Of a DNA stretch of 64,000 nucleotides, positions 24,071 through 35,764 are shown piece by piece. The notes beneath the pieces were generated by a model, which was given only the letters and a program-made list of their open reading frames with translations, was not told where the DNA came from and made no database searches. The position numbers were made by a program, and so were the translations under genes. The DNA is taken from assembly GCA_018524725.1 (NCBI GenBank), contig JAEUWP010000401.1, positions 1-64,000 of the forward strand, in the 5' to 3' direction. This DNA comes from Podaxis mareebaensis (taxonomy: Eukaryota; Basidiomycota; Agaricomycetes; Agaricales; Agaricaceae). Position 1 is the first letter of the stretch. Each line of letters begins with the position of its first letter.

Positions 24071-25247
24071 TACCTCTGCATCTTTGCCTCGAGGCATATT
24101 GCCGGATATTACGTAAGTGTATATTTCTGGCACGCGCCATGGATTGCCGTGTGCCGTAGCCTCCCACTGCCTACAGGCGCTCAAGTGACTTAAATCGGAT
24201 TCTAGGCCGCAGGTGGTATTGTGGCGATTCGAGTTTTGAAGGCTGGAGATAGGTCTTGGTTTTCCAGCAAGCTTAATGGATACAGGAGGACTTAGGGGTG
24301 ATGATATCCGACCCGCCAAGTCCCTTTCTTTGGTGAGCATCATATTGTGGCACGGTGCACCGTGACCAGTAACCCTGAGGTGGGTGATTTCAGGATGTTG
24401 AGTGGAGTCGAAATTTCTGATAATTCGCGAAGAGCTCGGGGAAATCGACGACAGCCGGGGTTAACTGTGAAAGCGGAGCCAATGGTTTGTGGTCTCGCTT
24501 CCGTCGGAGTCGACTTTGCCAAAAGTCACAAGAAAGCTCACTTAATGGCGTCGTTTTAAGTTGTATCGTGCATGACAAGCATCTTGTGGCGCCCATTACC
24601 TATATGTGCAATCCGGGCATCATGGTATGCAGCTCGGGGACCCGAATGATTCACTGATGACTTGTTAATCGCCCAGCCCGCCCGTGGTGTCGAATTTATT
24701 TGAACATCAGGTGCGCCAGCAAAACTTGACAATGTCCATGTCGCTATCGTTGTCGGGAGGATCAAAAGGTGTATTTGAGATTTGTCAAACTTAGCACCAT
24801 CAGGAAATGTCCCGTTCTTCGGCGGCAATGGTATGGAAGTTGGGTGTTCCAGGTGAAGGCTATAATGAACATCTAATGGGCATCGCAGAATGGTATTTTT
24901 GTCTCGTATGTGCCTGAGGCTTGGGAGCTTGGGCACAGAAATATCTGAAGTCCCTGCGGAGAGTGCCGGCCGGAAGTCTTCCGACTTTCTGGGTGCCATA
25001 CAGCGTCGCTTGGCCTTTGGGTAATGCTGATTAGGGATGTCCCTCTTCGATGATCTGCCAGGTGCTCGTATGATGCGGTCTGAATGCGGGAAAGAGAGCC
25101 TTCAAAGTCATATCCACGAAATTTAGCGATTGTAGGGAACCGAACCCAAGCCCATCATATCACGACCGGCGTGGGAATATTTGCTTCTAACCCGGTTGAA
25201 CCCTGTTGGACTTACTTCGGAAGAGTCCTTTGTCCATCGTGCTCAAG
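24071..25247. other. Intergenic, no supported gene
   Basis: A minus-strand frame of 147 codons (24556-24999) has no recognisable motif and no splice support. The right end is the upstream region of the F-box gene. No repeat or RNA gene seen. Confidence 0.4.
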
Positions 25248-26490
25248 ATGTCAGCAGCCACTCTCGACAAGCTCCCCGCAGAGATTCTGGAAGGAATATT
25301 TGCAGAACTTGAACACGATAGGGATACGCTTGATACCCTCGGACTCACATGTCACGTTCTCCTCGCCCGAACCCGACCTCATCGTTTCCCAATCATCACC
25401 CTCCACAACTACAATTTTGATAACTTCATGGATCTAACCTACGCCTCGCCTTGGAACACCATTCTTCCTCATGTAAAGCAACTAGTTCTAGGAACCACTA
25501 TGTTCCCACTATCGCACTGCTATCCCGGCAAACGGACCACTGACGGAGAGCTCCTTGCCCGGGACCTCACTACGTGGGCTGCCCAGTTTGACGTTCTGCA
25601 ATCTCTTGATTTACGTGGAGCTTTTTGGCCCGCACTTCCACAATATTTCAAAAATGCCTTGCTCAGCTTACGAGTCGAGCATCTACGCGTCTGTCTTGTT
25701 GAGAACTCACTGACAGTCACAGACTTCCGGACAGTCGTGTTCCCCACAATACGTCCCAAGAGCCTTTCAATCTCTGGGCCACTTTGGAGGCGGAAGCTAG
25801 CCCCGTTCTATCCCACTTATTTTCCCGAGACCCCACCATTCTACATTCATTATCTACAACTAGATGAGGCGAAACCGATCCAGGAAATTATTGACTGGCT
25901 ACGGCACCATGACCCTCCACCACCCATCATTCATCTATACGTCGAACTCCCCGGATGGCAGGACTCCCCCTTAGGACATTTAATCATTGAAATTTTGCAT
26001 CTTATCTCTCCCGTCCATCTACAACTGAAACTTCCCACAGTTGTGACAGGTCAGCTCCTCCCTTTATACGTGGTATTGCTGTTGACTTGGGGCTTCAGAA
26101 TGCTTCGAATTCCCCATAGAAACATTTACGCGTTTACGGTCGATTCAAATATCCTCGCTCTACAACGACAAGTACCGTACACCACTGTCATTATCGGATT
26201 CGAGCGTAATTGGCGATCTTCCAGTGGCAGCCAGCATCCTTCAGCAATTTGCTGCTTTGCAAGACAGGATAGAAAACGTCCAGCTTGACTCGGTGTGCAA
26301 CCACCTGAATATCTTCTTTGGGAATATTCCGGAGATCCTGCAGACGTCCTACCTGAGTCTAAAGACGCTTACTCTCACTTTGCGTTCAGGGAAGGCTATG
26401 AGGAGGAAGCAGTTGGAGGAATGGTTGGACCAGAGCCCGTTTGCGCCGCTCAGGTCAAGAGGTGTCGAGTTGAAGATAGAGACTGTATGA
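25248..26490 (+). CDS. F-box-like protein, leucine-rich
   Basis: From ATG 25248 the protein starts MSAATLDKLPAEILEGIF, an F-box-type start (LPxEILxxIF), followed by LDTLGLTCHVLLARTRPHRF and then a Leu-rich region of about 330 residues with LRR-like spacing (LKTLTLTLRSG near the end). One intron at 26050-26098, with a GTTGAC branch-like word, joins PTVV to ECFEFPIETF and carries the frame to TGA at 26490. Proteins of this shape are a large Agaricomycete family of presumed SCF ubiquitin-ligase adaptors. The specific substrate cannot be told. Confidence 0.8.
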
Positions 26491-28366
26491 GCCGACCCAG
26501 CTTCCCTCACGCTCTGATCTGTGCAGGGATTCGACGTTGATATGCGAGGCCGGCTTCAATGTGATACATGAAACTCTTAGCTGCTGTCACCGCAATCTTA
26601 CCAATCATTGTATCAGAGTTGCCTATATCTTGGGGAGAAAAACGCTTACTTTATCATGCCATGGCATAACATTCCTTCGGACAATCAAGACACGTTCAAT
26701 ATCCTATACTCATTCCTTCCCTACCTCTAACACCCTGATCCAAATTCCTTTATGACCCGTCTGCCAGTACATGTTTTCTATTACCTGATATCAAAAGCCG
26801 ACATATTCGTTTCCGCCACCCGGAAAGAAACGATTGGATGGATATTTTACGCATCGAGCGGGAAGAACCATGAAGATTATGTGCACGTAGATCGGCCATC
26901 TGCCACATATTATTGCTGTATATTATTTCCAGCGGTTGCTCGTCGCGCTTGTCTAAGGATGTCTAGGTGGACAAGATAAACGAAGGAGACGCTCATCAAT
27001 ATTTCTCACATGCTTTTGTCAAACTTTCGAAGGGCATACACAATTCGCAACTCTCGGACCCTATTGCTCTCCCACCGTATTCGTCCTGAAATAGCTTCAC
27101 GTTATTGGCCGAGTCATATCACACTCTTCAAAGTATCATCATACAAGAACACCATTCTATTGTGGAGGTCGGACGCCGGCTGGCCATGAAATCGCCATCC
27201 GTCACCCTCCTCCCACTATTTCGACATCCGACGACGCAACATACTTGGACCATCCATACGACGTCACCGCCTATTCAACCACTACCTTCCGCACTCGGAA
27301 AGTGGCTCAACAATGTCGACGACGGAACGGCTCCACCAGCTCGCTATCCCACATACGTCCTTCCGACCTCCGATTACATTCTGAGAATGCCCGTTGTCCC
27401 CTGTGCCTCGAGAATCCCGCAACGTTGGAATTCAGTGTTAGGAGACGAAGTTCCGAGGTGGTGATACAATGCTTACTCGTGACTCATTCTCTTTCTTTTC
27501 ACTCTATTGATGATTTTTCTCAATTTTCTAGTATTTTGCTGTGTTATATACCACACGGCTCGGACCTCGAAAGATGGGTAGTATAAAATGTTGTAGTAGG
27601 TACGACGAATACAACTAACTTACCTCCCCCATTTTCCTCTGCTCTCTCCTCGCCCTCTACTCTCTATCTCGCTTCAATTCACAATCATCTTGCTGCCAGA
27701 CGGACGCTGGCACCCTTCGCTATACACCCCGAACTCGCCTCTTCACTGTCAGCGCCACTATGACTACCGAAACTTCTATAATCTCACAGAAAAGAAGAGA
27801 GATGTTCTGTGGTGACGATGACTTTGTAAATCCCCAGATGAGGATACACCCCAAAAATGAGTCGGAACATCCAGATCAGAGCGTCGCAGACTGCCTTGCT
27901 AGCAAAAAAGCTAACCATGACCGAAAGCTAATGTTCCACTTGGTTCTGGTCAGTTATCTGGGTGTTTGGAACACTCTGAAGTGTTCTTTTGCCCGGTGAA
28001 CGACCATGGTGTGACGCAGGCGTGACGGTTACTCTTTTGAGTCCTCGAAGTCCCACTGCCTCCGTTAGCCCTTCGGCTATTGGCGTTCGCTAAACCCACC
28101 GCAACAGGTCCCAAATCTTCTGGCATTTCTTCTTGGTGTGGGCCGAATGAATTTGAGAACCCCCTCTGGGAAGACTGTTTCTTTCAGTGCCCTCACTACT
28201 CTGTTTGATCCTTTAAAACTCCCAGCCTCAGCACATCGATAGTATAGCATTACGCTGACCATGATTAGACAGATTGGCGCCCTACTTGGCAAACCAATGA
28301 AAAGAAGCGCTTGGGAACGTACCAAAGACCACACCCCGTTCCTTCCGTTTCTCGCGGATCCGACCC
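26491..28366. other. Intergenic, 1.9 kb without a supported gene
   Basis: Only short frames without motifs (such as 27105-27464 and 27760-27999). A CT-rich stretch near 27620-27680 looks like a promoter tract for something transcribed rightward, but no convincing coding sequence follows before the next F-box gene. It may hold gene remnants. Confidence 0.35.
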
Positions 28367-29973
28367 ATGTTCCACTCCTGGTCCCACAAGAATACAAGTT
28401 CATACATTAACCCTCTGTATCCAAAGCCCACACTCACCGCTCTACCTCTCGAGCTCATTGAGGAGACTCTGAAGCTCTTAGATCCCAAAACAGTACTCAG
28501 AATACGACAAGTATGTATCTCCTGTTCAACCATGACACCGCCCATCTTCACAGTGCTCTTTTAAAGACTTGTAGGCTCCTGCATGCCGCATCGAAGTCAC
28601 GACAATTATGGTATGAATTCATTTGGGAGTTGCAAGTGCAACCTGGAATTTCGCCAACTGAAGAACCTCTTCACGATTACACCGTTGAAGAACTGGAACA
28701 TTGGGTGTTGCGACGGCACAGAGTTCGCGCAGCATGGTCATCTCCTCGTGGACCAGCCTTCTGGAGACGCTCCTTCAACGCGCCTTTACGTTATCCCCTT
28801 GTTCTTCCCGGCGGCAGGTGGCTCCTGTCCATAGGTGACTATGGAAGGCTCCTTTTCGCGGATCTCGACGCCATGCAGCCCACGATGAAGCTCCTGTGTG
28901 ACTATATCGACCAAAGGGAAATCCCCGACTATCCGACTTGTTTCACAACCTGGGTAGACCCGACAGAAGCTCGTTTGACATTCCGAGTTGCGATGCTCAA
29001 AGTCAACAATCCCACAGGCCCAGACGGTAATTCTCGATTCTCATCATTGTTCTCAAGCTATCTCACCGGAAAATAGTCAAAGGCATGCTCACGCGTATAT
29101 ACATCTACCAAGTTCGTCTTATTGGCCATGGTCAACGGGCAACTCTCGTTGCGGAACCCTTCCAGATCCTGGAGGCGGCCCTTCCCGGCAGGTCGCACAG
29201 TGAGGCACTCGACGATCGTTATTTCATCCAAATCAAGGGTAATGGACAATGCTGCGAGAATGCTGTCATACACATATTTCGCTACAGTGGTGCAGCAGCT
29301 GGATATCCCTGGCCTATCACTGCTAAGATGGACATGAAAGGTGCAGTATGTCATGCCTCCTCTTGTGCGTAAATAATCGCTTTATGTTGATCTTCAGCTC
29401 GATATCTATATCATCCCCCACGACAGAATAGTTGTCACTCGCAAAACTTGCATTGCAATTTATGCACTCCCCAAATCGCCGGATATCGGGTCGCACAGCC
29501 GACTCACTGCACTGCATATTCTCAACTTCGAGACGTATTTTCCTCGAACTCTCCTTGCTATTCGTTCGCCTTTCCATCACGGACCAAGGTTCGCATCTGC
29601 CGTATATCTGGGTGCAGATTCCCTCACAATTGTCCAAATACCCAATGACCCGTTGCAAGAGCCTCATACATTCAGGTTAACACCGGATTTTTGGCGCCGC
29701 GATACCACAGCGATGGGCCTTTGCCATGCTGTTGACATTTGTCCCCGAAGTTACTTCAATAATTGCCGGGGTTACCTCGATACTTTGACTTACTCATTGG
29801 ATTTTGAATCGGGGGACGAACCCATAACCAGACTCGTGCTCACGCGCGGATCTTCTGGGTTTCCGCTATGTCACCAAGCAATTGCTTACACATGCGGATT
29901 TGACGAAGGGACGGGTAGGCTGATTTGTGTTACCTGGGATGATCAGGTTGAAGTGTATGATACAGTCTATTAG
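28367..29973 (+). CDS. F-box protein with C-terminal propeller-like region
   Basis: ATG 28367. The F-box ALPLELIEETLKLLDPKTVLRIRQ is completed across an intron at about 28510-28566, giving RQTCRLLHAASKSRQLW, the typical second helix. Later exons read LVLPGGRWLLSIGDYGRLLFADLD, then RATLVAEPFQILEAALPG, then LDIYIIPHDRIVVTRKTCIAIYALP. This is the WxLxxGGRWLL and DxIVVxxxxxIxxY pattern of basidiomycete F-box proteins with a beta-propeller-like tail. Introns lie near 29027-29080 and 29344-29398. Stop TAG is at 29971-29973. Presumed SCF substrate adaptor; the substrate is unknown. Confidence 0.82.
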
Positions 29974-30661
29974 GTAGGAGAACGTTGTTGGTACCTTTCC
30001 GACGGTTGATTTAAATAATAACCCTCCACATCCTTCTAGGTGGTCGCTGCACCAGTGATGTCGTTTGCTAGACCGATAAAATAGTTGATTGTTCGTGTCT
30101 TGTGCTGTCATCGCAGAGACATCTCGGTACCTATATTCCCGTTCGACACCCGGAGGTCCCATTGCTGTTGTAAACGCCAGCCTTGCCCGTTTAACTAGAA
30201 TGAGTTGGCGCGAACTGCACACCTTTCCTGGGGGCTAATGCCTAGGACTACCACTAGGACCTATGCTGTCCCACTTGCTTCTCGTCACATACACGTTATT
30301 TATTATTATTTTTGGCTCGAATTTGACCCCAGGCTTGCGAATAACTCGCATGATCTACCAGACTTGCATCTCCCTTATCTCCACCGACCCCCCAACTCAT
30401 AACTTTCGCATACGCGAGCGTCCTCTGAACCCAAATAGTCGGTGGAGGTGGTAAGAATGTAACAAGTATCTTGGGTTAACTTTCTTTCAGGTTTTCACGA
30501 TTTCAACGAGGCCAACGTAGTGCTTATTAACACAACATGTCATAATCTCCGTTAACCCACAGGAAAAAAAATGCCAGAATACAAATCAGTAAACAAGACA
30601 ACAACATATGCCCTGACGAAACACATTTCGCCTTCTGCCAGTATCGCACTCCCTCGGCCGC
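29974..30661. other. Convergent intergenic region
   Basis: Lies between the 3' ends of the plus-strand F-box gene and minus-strand helicase copy 2. Short frames only. Confidence 0.5.
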
Positions 30662-33600
30662 TCACTCATACTCCCTTATAATTGGCCGCTCAATTGCGCC
30701 AGCAACTCCATCTTCTTCACCCTCCTCCCCGTCCACATCCAACGAATCAACATCCAAATCTTCATCCTCATATTTCCTCGCAATCATCGCCCTCAACCTC
30801 GTTATGGTCTCTTCGCTTTCCCTTATCGCTTGCATCCTCCTCTCTGCATCATACGACGGCAGGCTGGCATCGACAGGAGCGTTGGGGTCCCAGTCAATCT
30901 TCTTGCCCTTCCACCCTCCACGAAGGTAAATATAGTTCATGAAGCTACGCCAGAGCGGATCAAGAGAGAGAAGGATCGGGTTGCCGATGACGATGAGCAT
31001 GGCTTGAGCACGGGTGACAGCAACTTGAAAGCGTATTGTTATGAGCTCGTTGATCGAGATACAGGAAAAAGCGTACCATTGAACCGACGTTTGTCAGCGA
31101 CAAAGCCCAAAGACCTGCGCATGTCGGAGACCACGTAGTCTTTGTTGCTCCTGACAGTGGACATGATGATAACGCGTCGCTCCTACGAAAATTCACGGTC
31201 AGACCACACGTATTGAATAACGAAGGAAGCCATACTCACCTGCCCCTGGAATTGCTCGACGCTACCAACAGTAATCCCCTGAAGCTTTGGATTACGATCA
31301 AGCAAGCTCCTGATTTTACACCTCTGAGCAAAGTATGGCGTAATGACACCGATATGCTCTGCACCTGAATAACGTTGGACCGCTCAGCACCGCGTCTTCT
31401 ATATGATCGGGGAGAAAATACGTACGGATGCCATTCTTACGGTTGTCAACCAACGATTCACAATATTTCTTAACCAAACTCGCTTCATCAATGTTAAAGA
31501 ACGAAGGCGACGTCTTCTCCCTCTCATCCTTCCCCACAACACCATGGAAAATAATGGGGAAGCCTTTCTTCGGGAGCTCATCCGCGTTCTCGAGACTACG
31601 AACCATCGGTGCGTCTCCACAAGGCTGCAACTCCGATCTGTAGAACTGTTCATTCGGGAATCGCAGTATGGCGGGATGCGAGCGGAAGTTCTTGACGAGC
31701 TTGACGATACTGCAGGCACATGGCTATTAATAAACGCTCATAAAAAGACAAGTTCAAAAATACAAACGTGACGCCCGAGCCACCGGGCCCATTGTACCCT
31801 TCCTCCACATTATAAATATCCATCGCCATCAACCTCGCAAGGTAACTCTGCCTTAATCCCAACATCCTTGCGGTAGCCGAATGCACAATCGGCCCAAGTT
31901 GCTGATTGTCACCCGCGAGCACAACATTCGTGTCCTTGCCCGCAATGCTCTTGATTGGCACAATCACCTCGGGCTCCTTCCCCTGTCCAGCCTCATCAAT
32001 GAAAATGTGGCTGAAGTGTCCGCGCTTGAGACCTAAACTTGCAGGTATACCGCCAGAAAGACAGGTGGACACGACAACACGATATTTAGCCAGTTCTTCG
32101 GGGGATGGGATAGCGAAAACTGTGTTTTCATTGAGCAGCGAGAAGCGCTTCAATGTCTTTGGCAGCTCCTGGGCGTTGCGTGTAATAGAGTTGAGGCGGA
32201 AGACGACCGAGGGACCAAGGTTCTCGAGCTTCTGGACGAGCAGATCTGCGGCAGAGTTACTAGGTGCACAGGCCAGGATGCGGCTGTTGGGGTTCGCGCT
32301 GAGTATCTGTTGCATCGCCTCGACTAGAGTGACAGTCTTTCCAGTTCCAGGCCTGAACAACACACATCAGTTCTGTGCAACCGAGGAAGAAAAATATGCT
32401 TACGGTCCAAACACAATGAATGGAACGCTCCCAGGAGTCATATTCAAAATCGCAGCAACGGCCCCCAGTTGTTCATCATCATCCGCCAAGAGGCGGTTGA
32501 ACAACACTAAATTCTGCCTCTGAGCTGCTGTCGGTCTTTGAGCATTTCGTATATGCTCAGGACCTGGGAACAACAACCTCTTCGGGTCGAAACTGTTCTT
32601 AAGGATATGATACATCCGACGATACGAAATCCGATTGAATACAAATTGCACATCGAATTTCGTGCCTCGGTAGGTATTGAAATCGTCGCGGAAGCGTAGG
32701 CTGACACGGTCGAGGAAGACCCTATGTACACGACCTTCATACCAGGTTCGTTCTTGACCATCGTCGCCTTCGCCTGAGCGACTTATGAGAATGTAGTCGC
32801 CTACGAGGACAGATGGTCGGCCTTCAGCGAGGCCTTTGACCTCCAAGCTAAAGAGCATATGAGTGGACCTGCTGAAGGGCGGATAACATGGTCTCACTTG
32901 TATCGCGGATAATCAGGTTTGATTTCTGCCTCAGTCAATGCGTAGGCCATGAGGTCTTGCCTGAAGAACACACCTTCTCAGTGCACACTCAAACCTGGCC
33001 GAGAGGGAACCTACCTCATCTGTTCTTCCTCGACGTATAGCAAATACTGGAACCACGTGCCGTACGACTGGGTATTGAATACCTGCGGCATCAACCTCCT
33101 GACGTTCTGCACCGCATTCCCTGCCTGCTTTCCAAATGCCGCCTCGATGACATAAGTCGGAACCTCATACTTGGGTAACCTTTCACTCCAATTCGTCTTT
33201 GTCCACTCAGGCGGCCTTGTGCTGGGTACAATTTTACCAGTGAGGTTCATCGTAGGACCCCTATTGCGAGTATATGGCGCCTCGGGCCGGAGACGGTCAT
33301 GGAGTTCGGGGTCCCCGATCGCAGCAACAAGCTTGCGGGTGATCAAGAATGTGGCGCGTGGATAGAGTTGAACGAAGACGAGTTCAAGGGTATCCTCATA
33401 TCTCCCCACGTCGGACGCGACGAAACGGACGCGAACCGTGCGCCGGGAATTGGGATGAACCATTTTAGACTTGCCCTTTAAGCGCGCTGTGAAGCTAGAG
33501 ATGAACAACGGATCGTCTCGTCAATGGGGTACTTCTCCTGGAATAAAGACGGAATCACTCACGACTTATCCTGTTCTTCCACGCCGTTGTTGCCAACGCG

Positions 33601-34237
33601 ACAAGTCTGCAATGCGATAACCCTTGTTGTGGTGTTAACAATCTGCACCTCGACTTCCAAGATCGTATCGGGCTGCACGACACCAAAGTCCACGCCGTTC
33701 TTCCAGCTGACCTCGATACCGCCTTTGTCTTGTTCGTTCTCGAATATCGTGCCTCGAATCTCGCGCATGCGTTGTTGTTGCGCGTGATTACCCATGTGTA
33801 TGTCATATTGCGATGCAAGGATGAATTTCTTGCAGGTAGGGCACCGTTTAGTATCCTGCGCAGCGTCACCGAGACCTTGCGTGTTCGGCGGAGGCTGTTG
33901 TGATCATTTAAGTCGGTGGAGGAGGATAACAGAGCCAAGAGAGAAATCCCGAAACACGACAGGGACAAAAAATGTCAATTTGACCATACTCGAACAGGGG
34001 AAATTTTTATAAACTCACAGGCACCCCACCTTCCGTCAGCCTCTCAGCCTCCCTCCTAGCCTGCAGCTCGGCCAGAAGTTGTCGGTGTCTCCTTCCTCTC
34101 ATGTGAGCCCTTAGATTCTCCAGCTGAACAGCCAGACCACACGGACATCCCACAATGTCATGCCTAAATTTACACCTCTCCCCCCAGGGACATTCGCCAA
34201 CGATGATATATCGACAGTATGTCGGTGGCAGAGGCAT
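30662..34237 (-). CDS. SF1 RNA helicase, MOV10/SDE3 type, with N-terminal zinc fingers (copy 2)
   Basis: Read from ATG 34237 to TGA 30662-30664. The first exon has a CCCH finger (CRYIIVGECPWGERCKFRH) and CPCGLAVQLENLRAHMRGRRH; the next has CPTCKKFILASQYDIHMGNH. A conserved middle (TWFQYL, KNSFDPKRLLFPGPEHIRN) leads into the helicase core: Walker A GPPGTGKT across the intron near 32355-32404, ACAPSNSAADLL, DEAGQGKEPEVIVP, AGDNQQLGP, the NFRSH motif, SVEQFQGQ and AVTRAQA, then NPILLSLDPLWRSFMNYIYL. The acidic tail (EDLDVDSLDVDGEEGEED) is shared with copy 3. All breaks are explained by short introns, and no frame lesion was found. Copy 3 is the closest relative, about 75-85 percent by eye over core exons. 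The element pair at 34.9-47.3 kb lies immediately upstream. A silencing or element-control role is inferred from family members. Confidence 0.9.
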
Positions 34238-34866
34238 CTTCTAGTGCTAAATGGGTAAGAAAAAAAGGTCAATAAAAGAGAATGAGGTGGGGTAATGGGA
34301 GACAGGTAGAGCGGTTAGTGAGGCGTGCGTGCGGTGCGGACAATGGACGATTAGGTGTATTGTGACCTACACAGCCAAACAGGAATCACGTCAAGTCTTC
34401 ACCCGTGTCACGACCTTCTATACCAAAGCGGTCACTCTGGTGGCGAACAGTGGAAAGACGCGTCAATGGTTGGGTCACGTTGGCTGAATGTAGGTTGGTA
34501 TGATCAACTCCAGTTTAAGCCGCCCGATTTTCAACTCCGCGAACATAGGACCTAAACGTAAAATGCAATCTACAATCGGGGTCGTCAAAACAAATGCAGC
34601 CATTACGTACTCATCATATCTCGACATATCCAACTGGCCAATCGTCTCAGCGATTACTGAACAACATTTCAGGCTTATTTCATGCTGTCCTATTTGTGAT
34701 AAATATAGACCACGGAGGAGACCTTTTCGTTTTTAGAAGGGCTCCTCTTCACGATGCATAGAAGTCGATCTTGAATTAGACGCCCGGAGGTGATGCCGAA
34801 GCGGTCTCTCATATATCTAACACCCCTTGACGAACTTAATTATTACAGTCATAAAGGTTTACAGTA
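34238..34866. other. Upstream region of helicase copy 2
   Basis: Contains the helicase leader and promoter and a block conserved with copy 3. The right edge is the TA at 34865-34866 that flanks the pogo-like remnant. No gene seen. Confidence 0.6.
34514..34552 (-). promoter_or_regulatory. 39-bp block conserved upstream of helicase copies 2 and 3
   Basis: On the plus strand it starts TTTAAGCCGCCCGATTTT and ends CTCCGCGAACATAGGACC. It matches 51394-51432 at 35 of 39 positions, while surrounding upstream DNA has drifted more. It lies about 277 bases before the copy 2 ATG. A promoter role is inferred. Confidence 0.45.
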
Positions 34867-34884
34867 CAGTCGCCTCTGCCTTAT
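34867..34884 (+). repeat. Left terminal inverted repeat of the pogo-like remnant
   Basis: CAGTCGCCTCTGCCTTAT, preceded by TA. Confidence 0.9.
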
Positions 34885-35388
34885 CCTATACTTGTCATAA
34901 CCCATACTCTGTCATAACCCATAGCAAATTCCTTCCACAAAGATGGTTCGCAGGGGTTTTTGACCCATAACCCATAACTCTATATATTCACATAACCCAT
35001 GAGTTTTTGGAGCCGGAAACCCATAGCGCCGGTGACCATATATAGCAGTTGCCTGTATTAGGAGTGTAACAATCTTAGTTGCAAATGATTTTGTACAGTG
35101 AACGGTTGTATTATAGCAGCTGAATAATTTTCTGAGAACCTCAGCTATGCCTCCCTCACATATTCAGACACTGGAAAAGGGCTTAAATACTCTCAAACGC
35201 CAAATTTAATCATGAAAACCCCTGCTCCAGACCCAGTTGAAGCAGGGAAAATAGATCTCCAAAGCAGAGGAGCATTGGCTCAATAATGAAGCCAACCTCA
35301 TTGAGGAAACTCACGTCGTTGCCCTGAGGAAGGAACAGCACAATTTACAGCTTGACGAAGCACAAAGTGTGGTGGTGAAACAGCTAAG

Positions 35389-35658
35389 TGTAAGGGCTGG
35401 GCCCTCGCAGTCACATATTCATTGCTCCATATCATCTTGAGTCACTCGTTGTTAATTAATTAATTATTTTCTTGTTTGTCTTGGACCTTGATGGATTACT
35501 CAATCCATCAGAAAACATTCCTTATAAATCTCATCATCAGCTGTCGTTAGGACAGCTGACCTTATACATACACTTTGTACATCCCAATACATCGGGCTTA
35601 TTGTACGTCGGTGTGAACTTAAGGTCTAAAGCTCCCAGTAAGCCTCAGTAGGCTTACA
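35389..35658 (+). repeat. 5' LTR
   Basis: Begins TGTAAGGGCTGG and ends AGTAGGCTTACA. It contains three perfect hairpins with 8-9 bp stems (35489-35510, 35537-35559, 35638-35657). Confidence 0.97.
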
Positions 35659-35764
35659 TTTTTTTACAATACCCCGCACTTGGGCATGTACCAAGTGAAC
35701 CCATTAAACGCAACCATTGTGCTTAAAGCTTAAAGTAAAAACCCTCTCATCATCACTCACTTAA

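Noticed and set aside
24556..24999. Minus-strand frame of 147 codons
   Set aside because: No motif, no plausible splice partners, and its composition does not resemble neighbouring coding exons.
27105..27999. Short plus-strand frames before the second F-box gene
   Set aside because: No recognised domain and no supported exon chain; reported only as an intergenic stretch.
35659..35700. tRNA primer-binding site after the 5' LTR
   Set aside because: The sequence begins with a T-run and ACAATACCCC; I could not match it to a tRNA 3' end. Self-priming as in Tf1 was considered, but no complement to the LTR start was evident.
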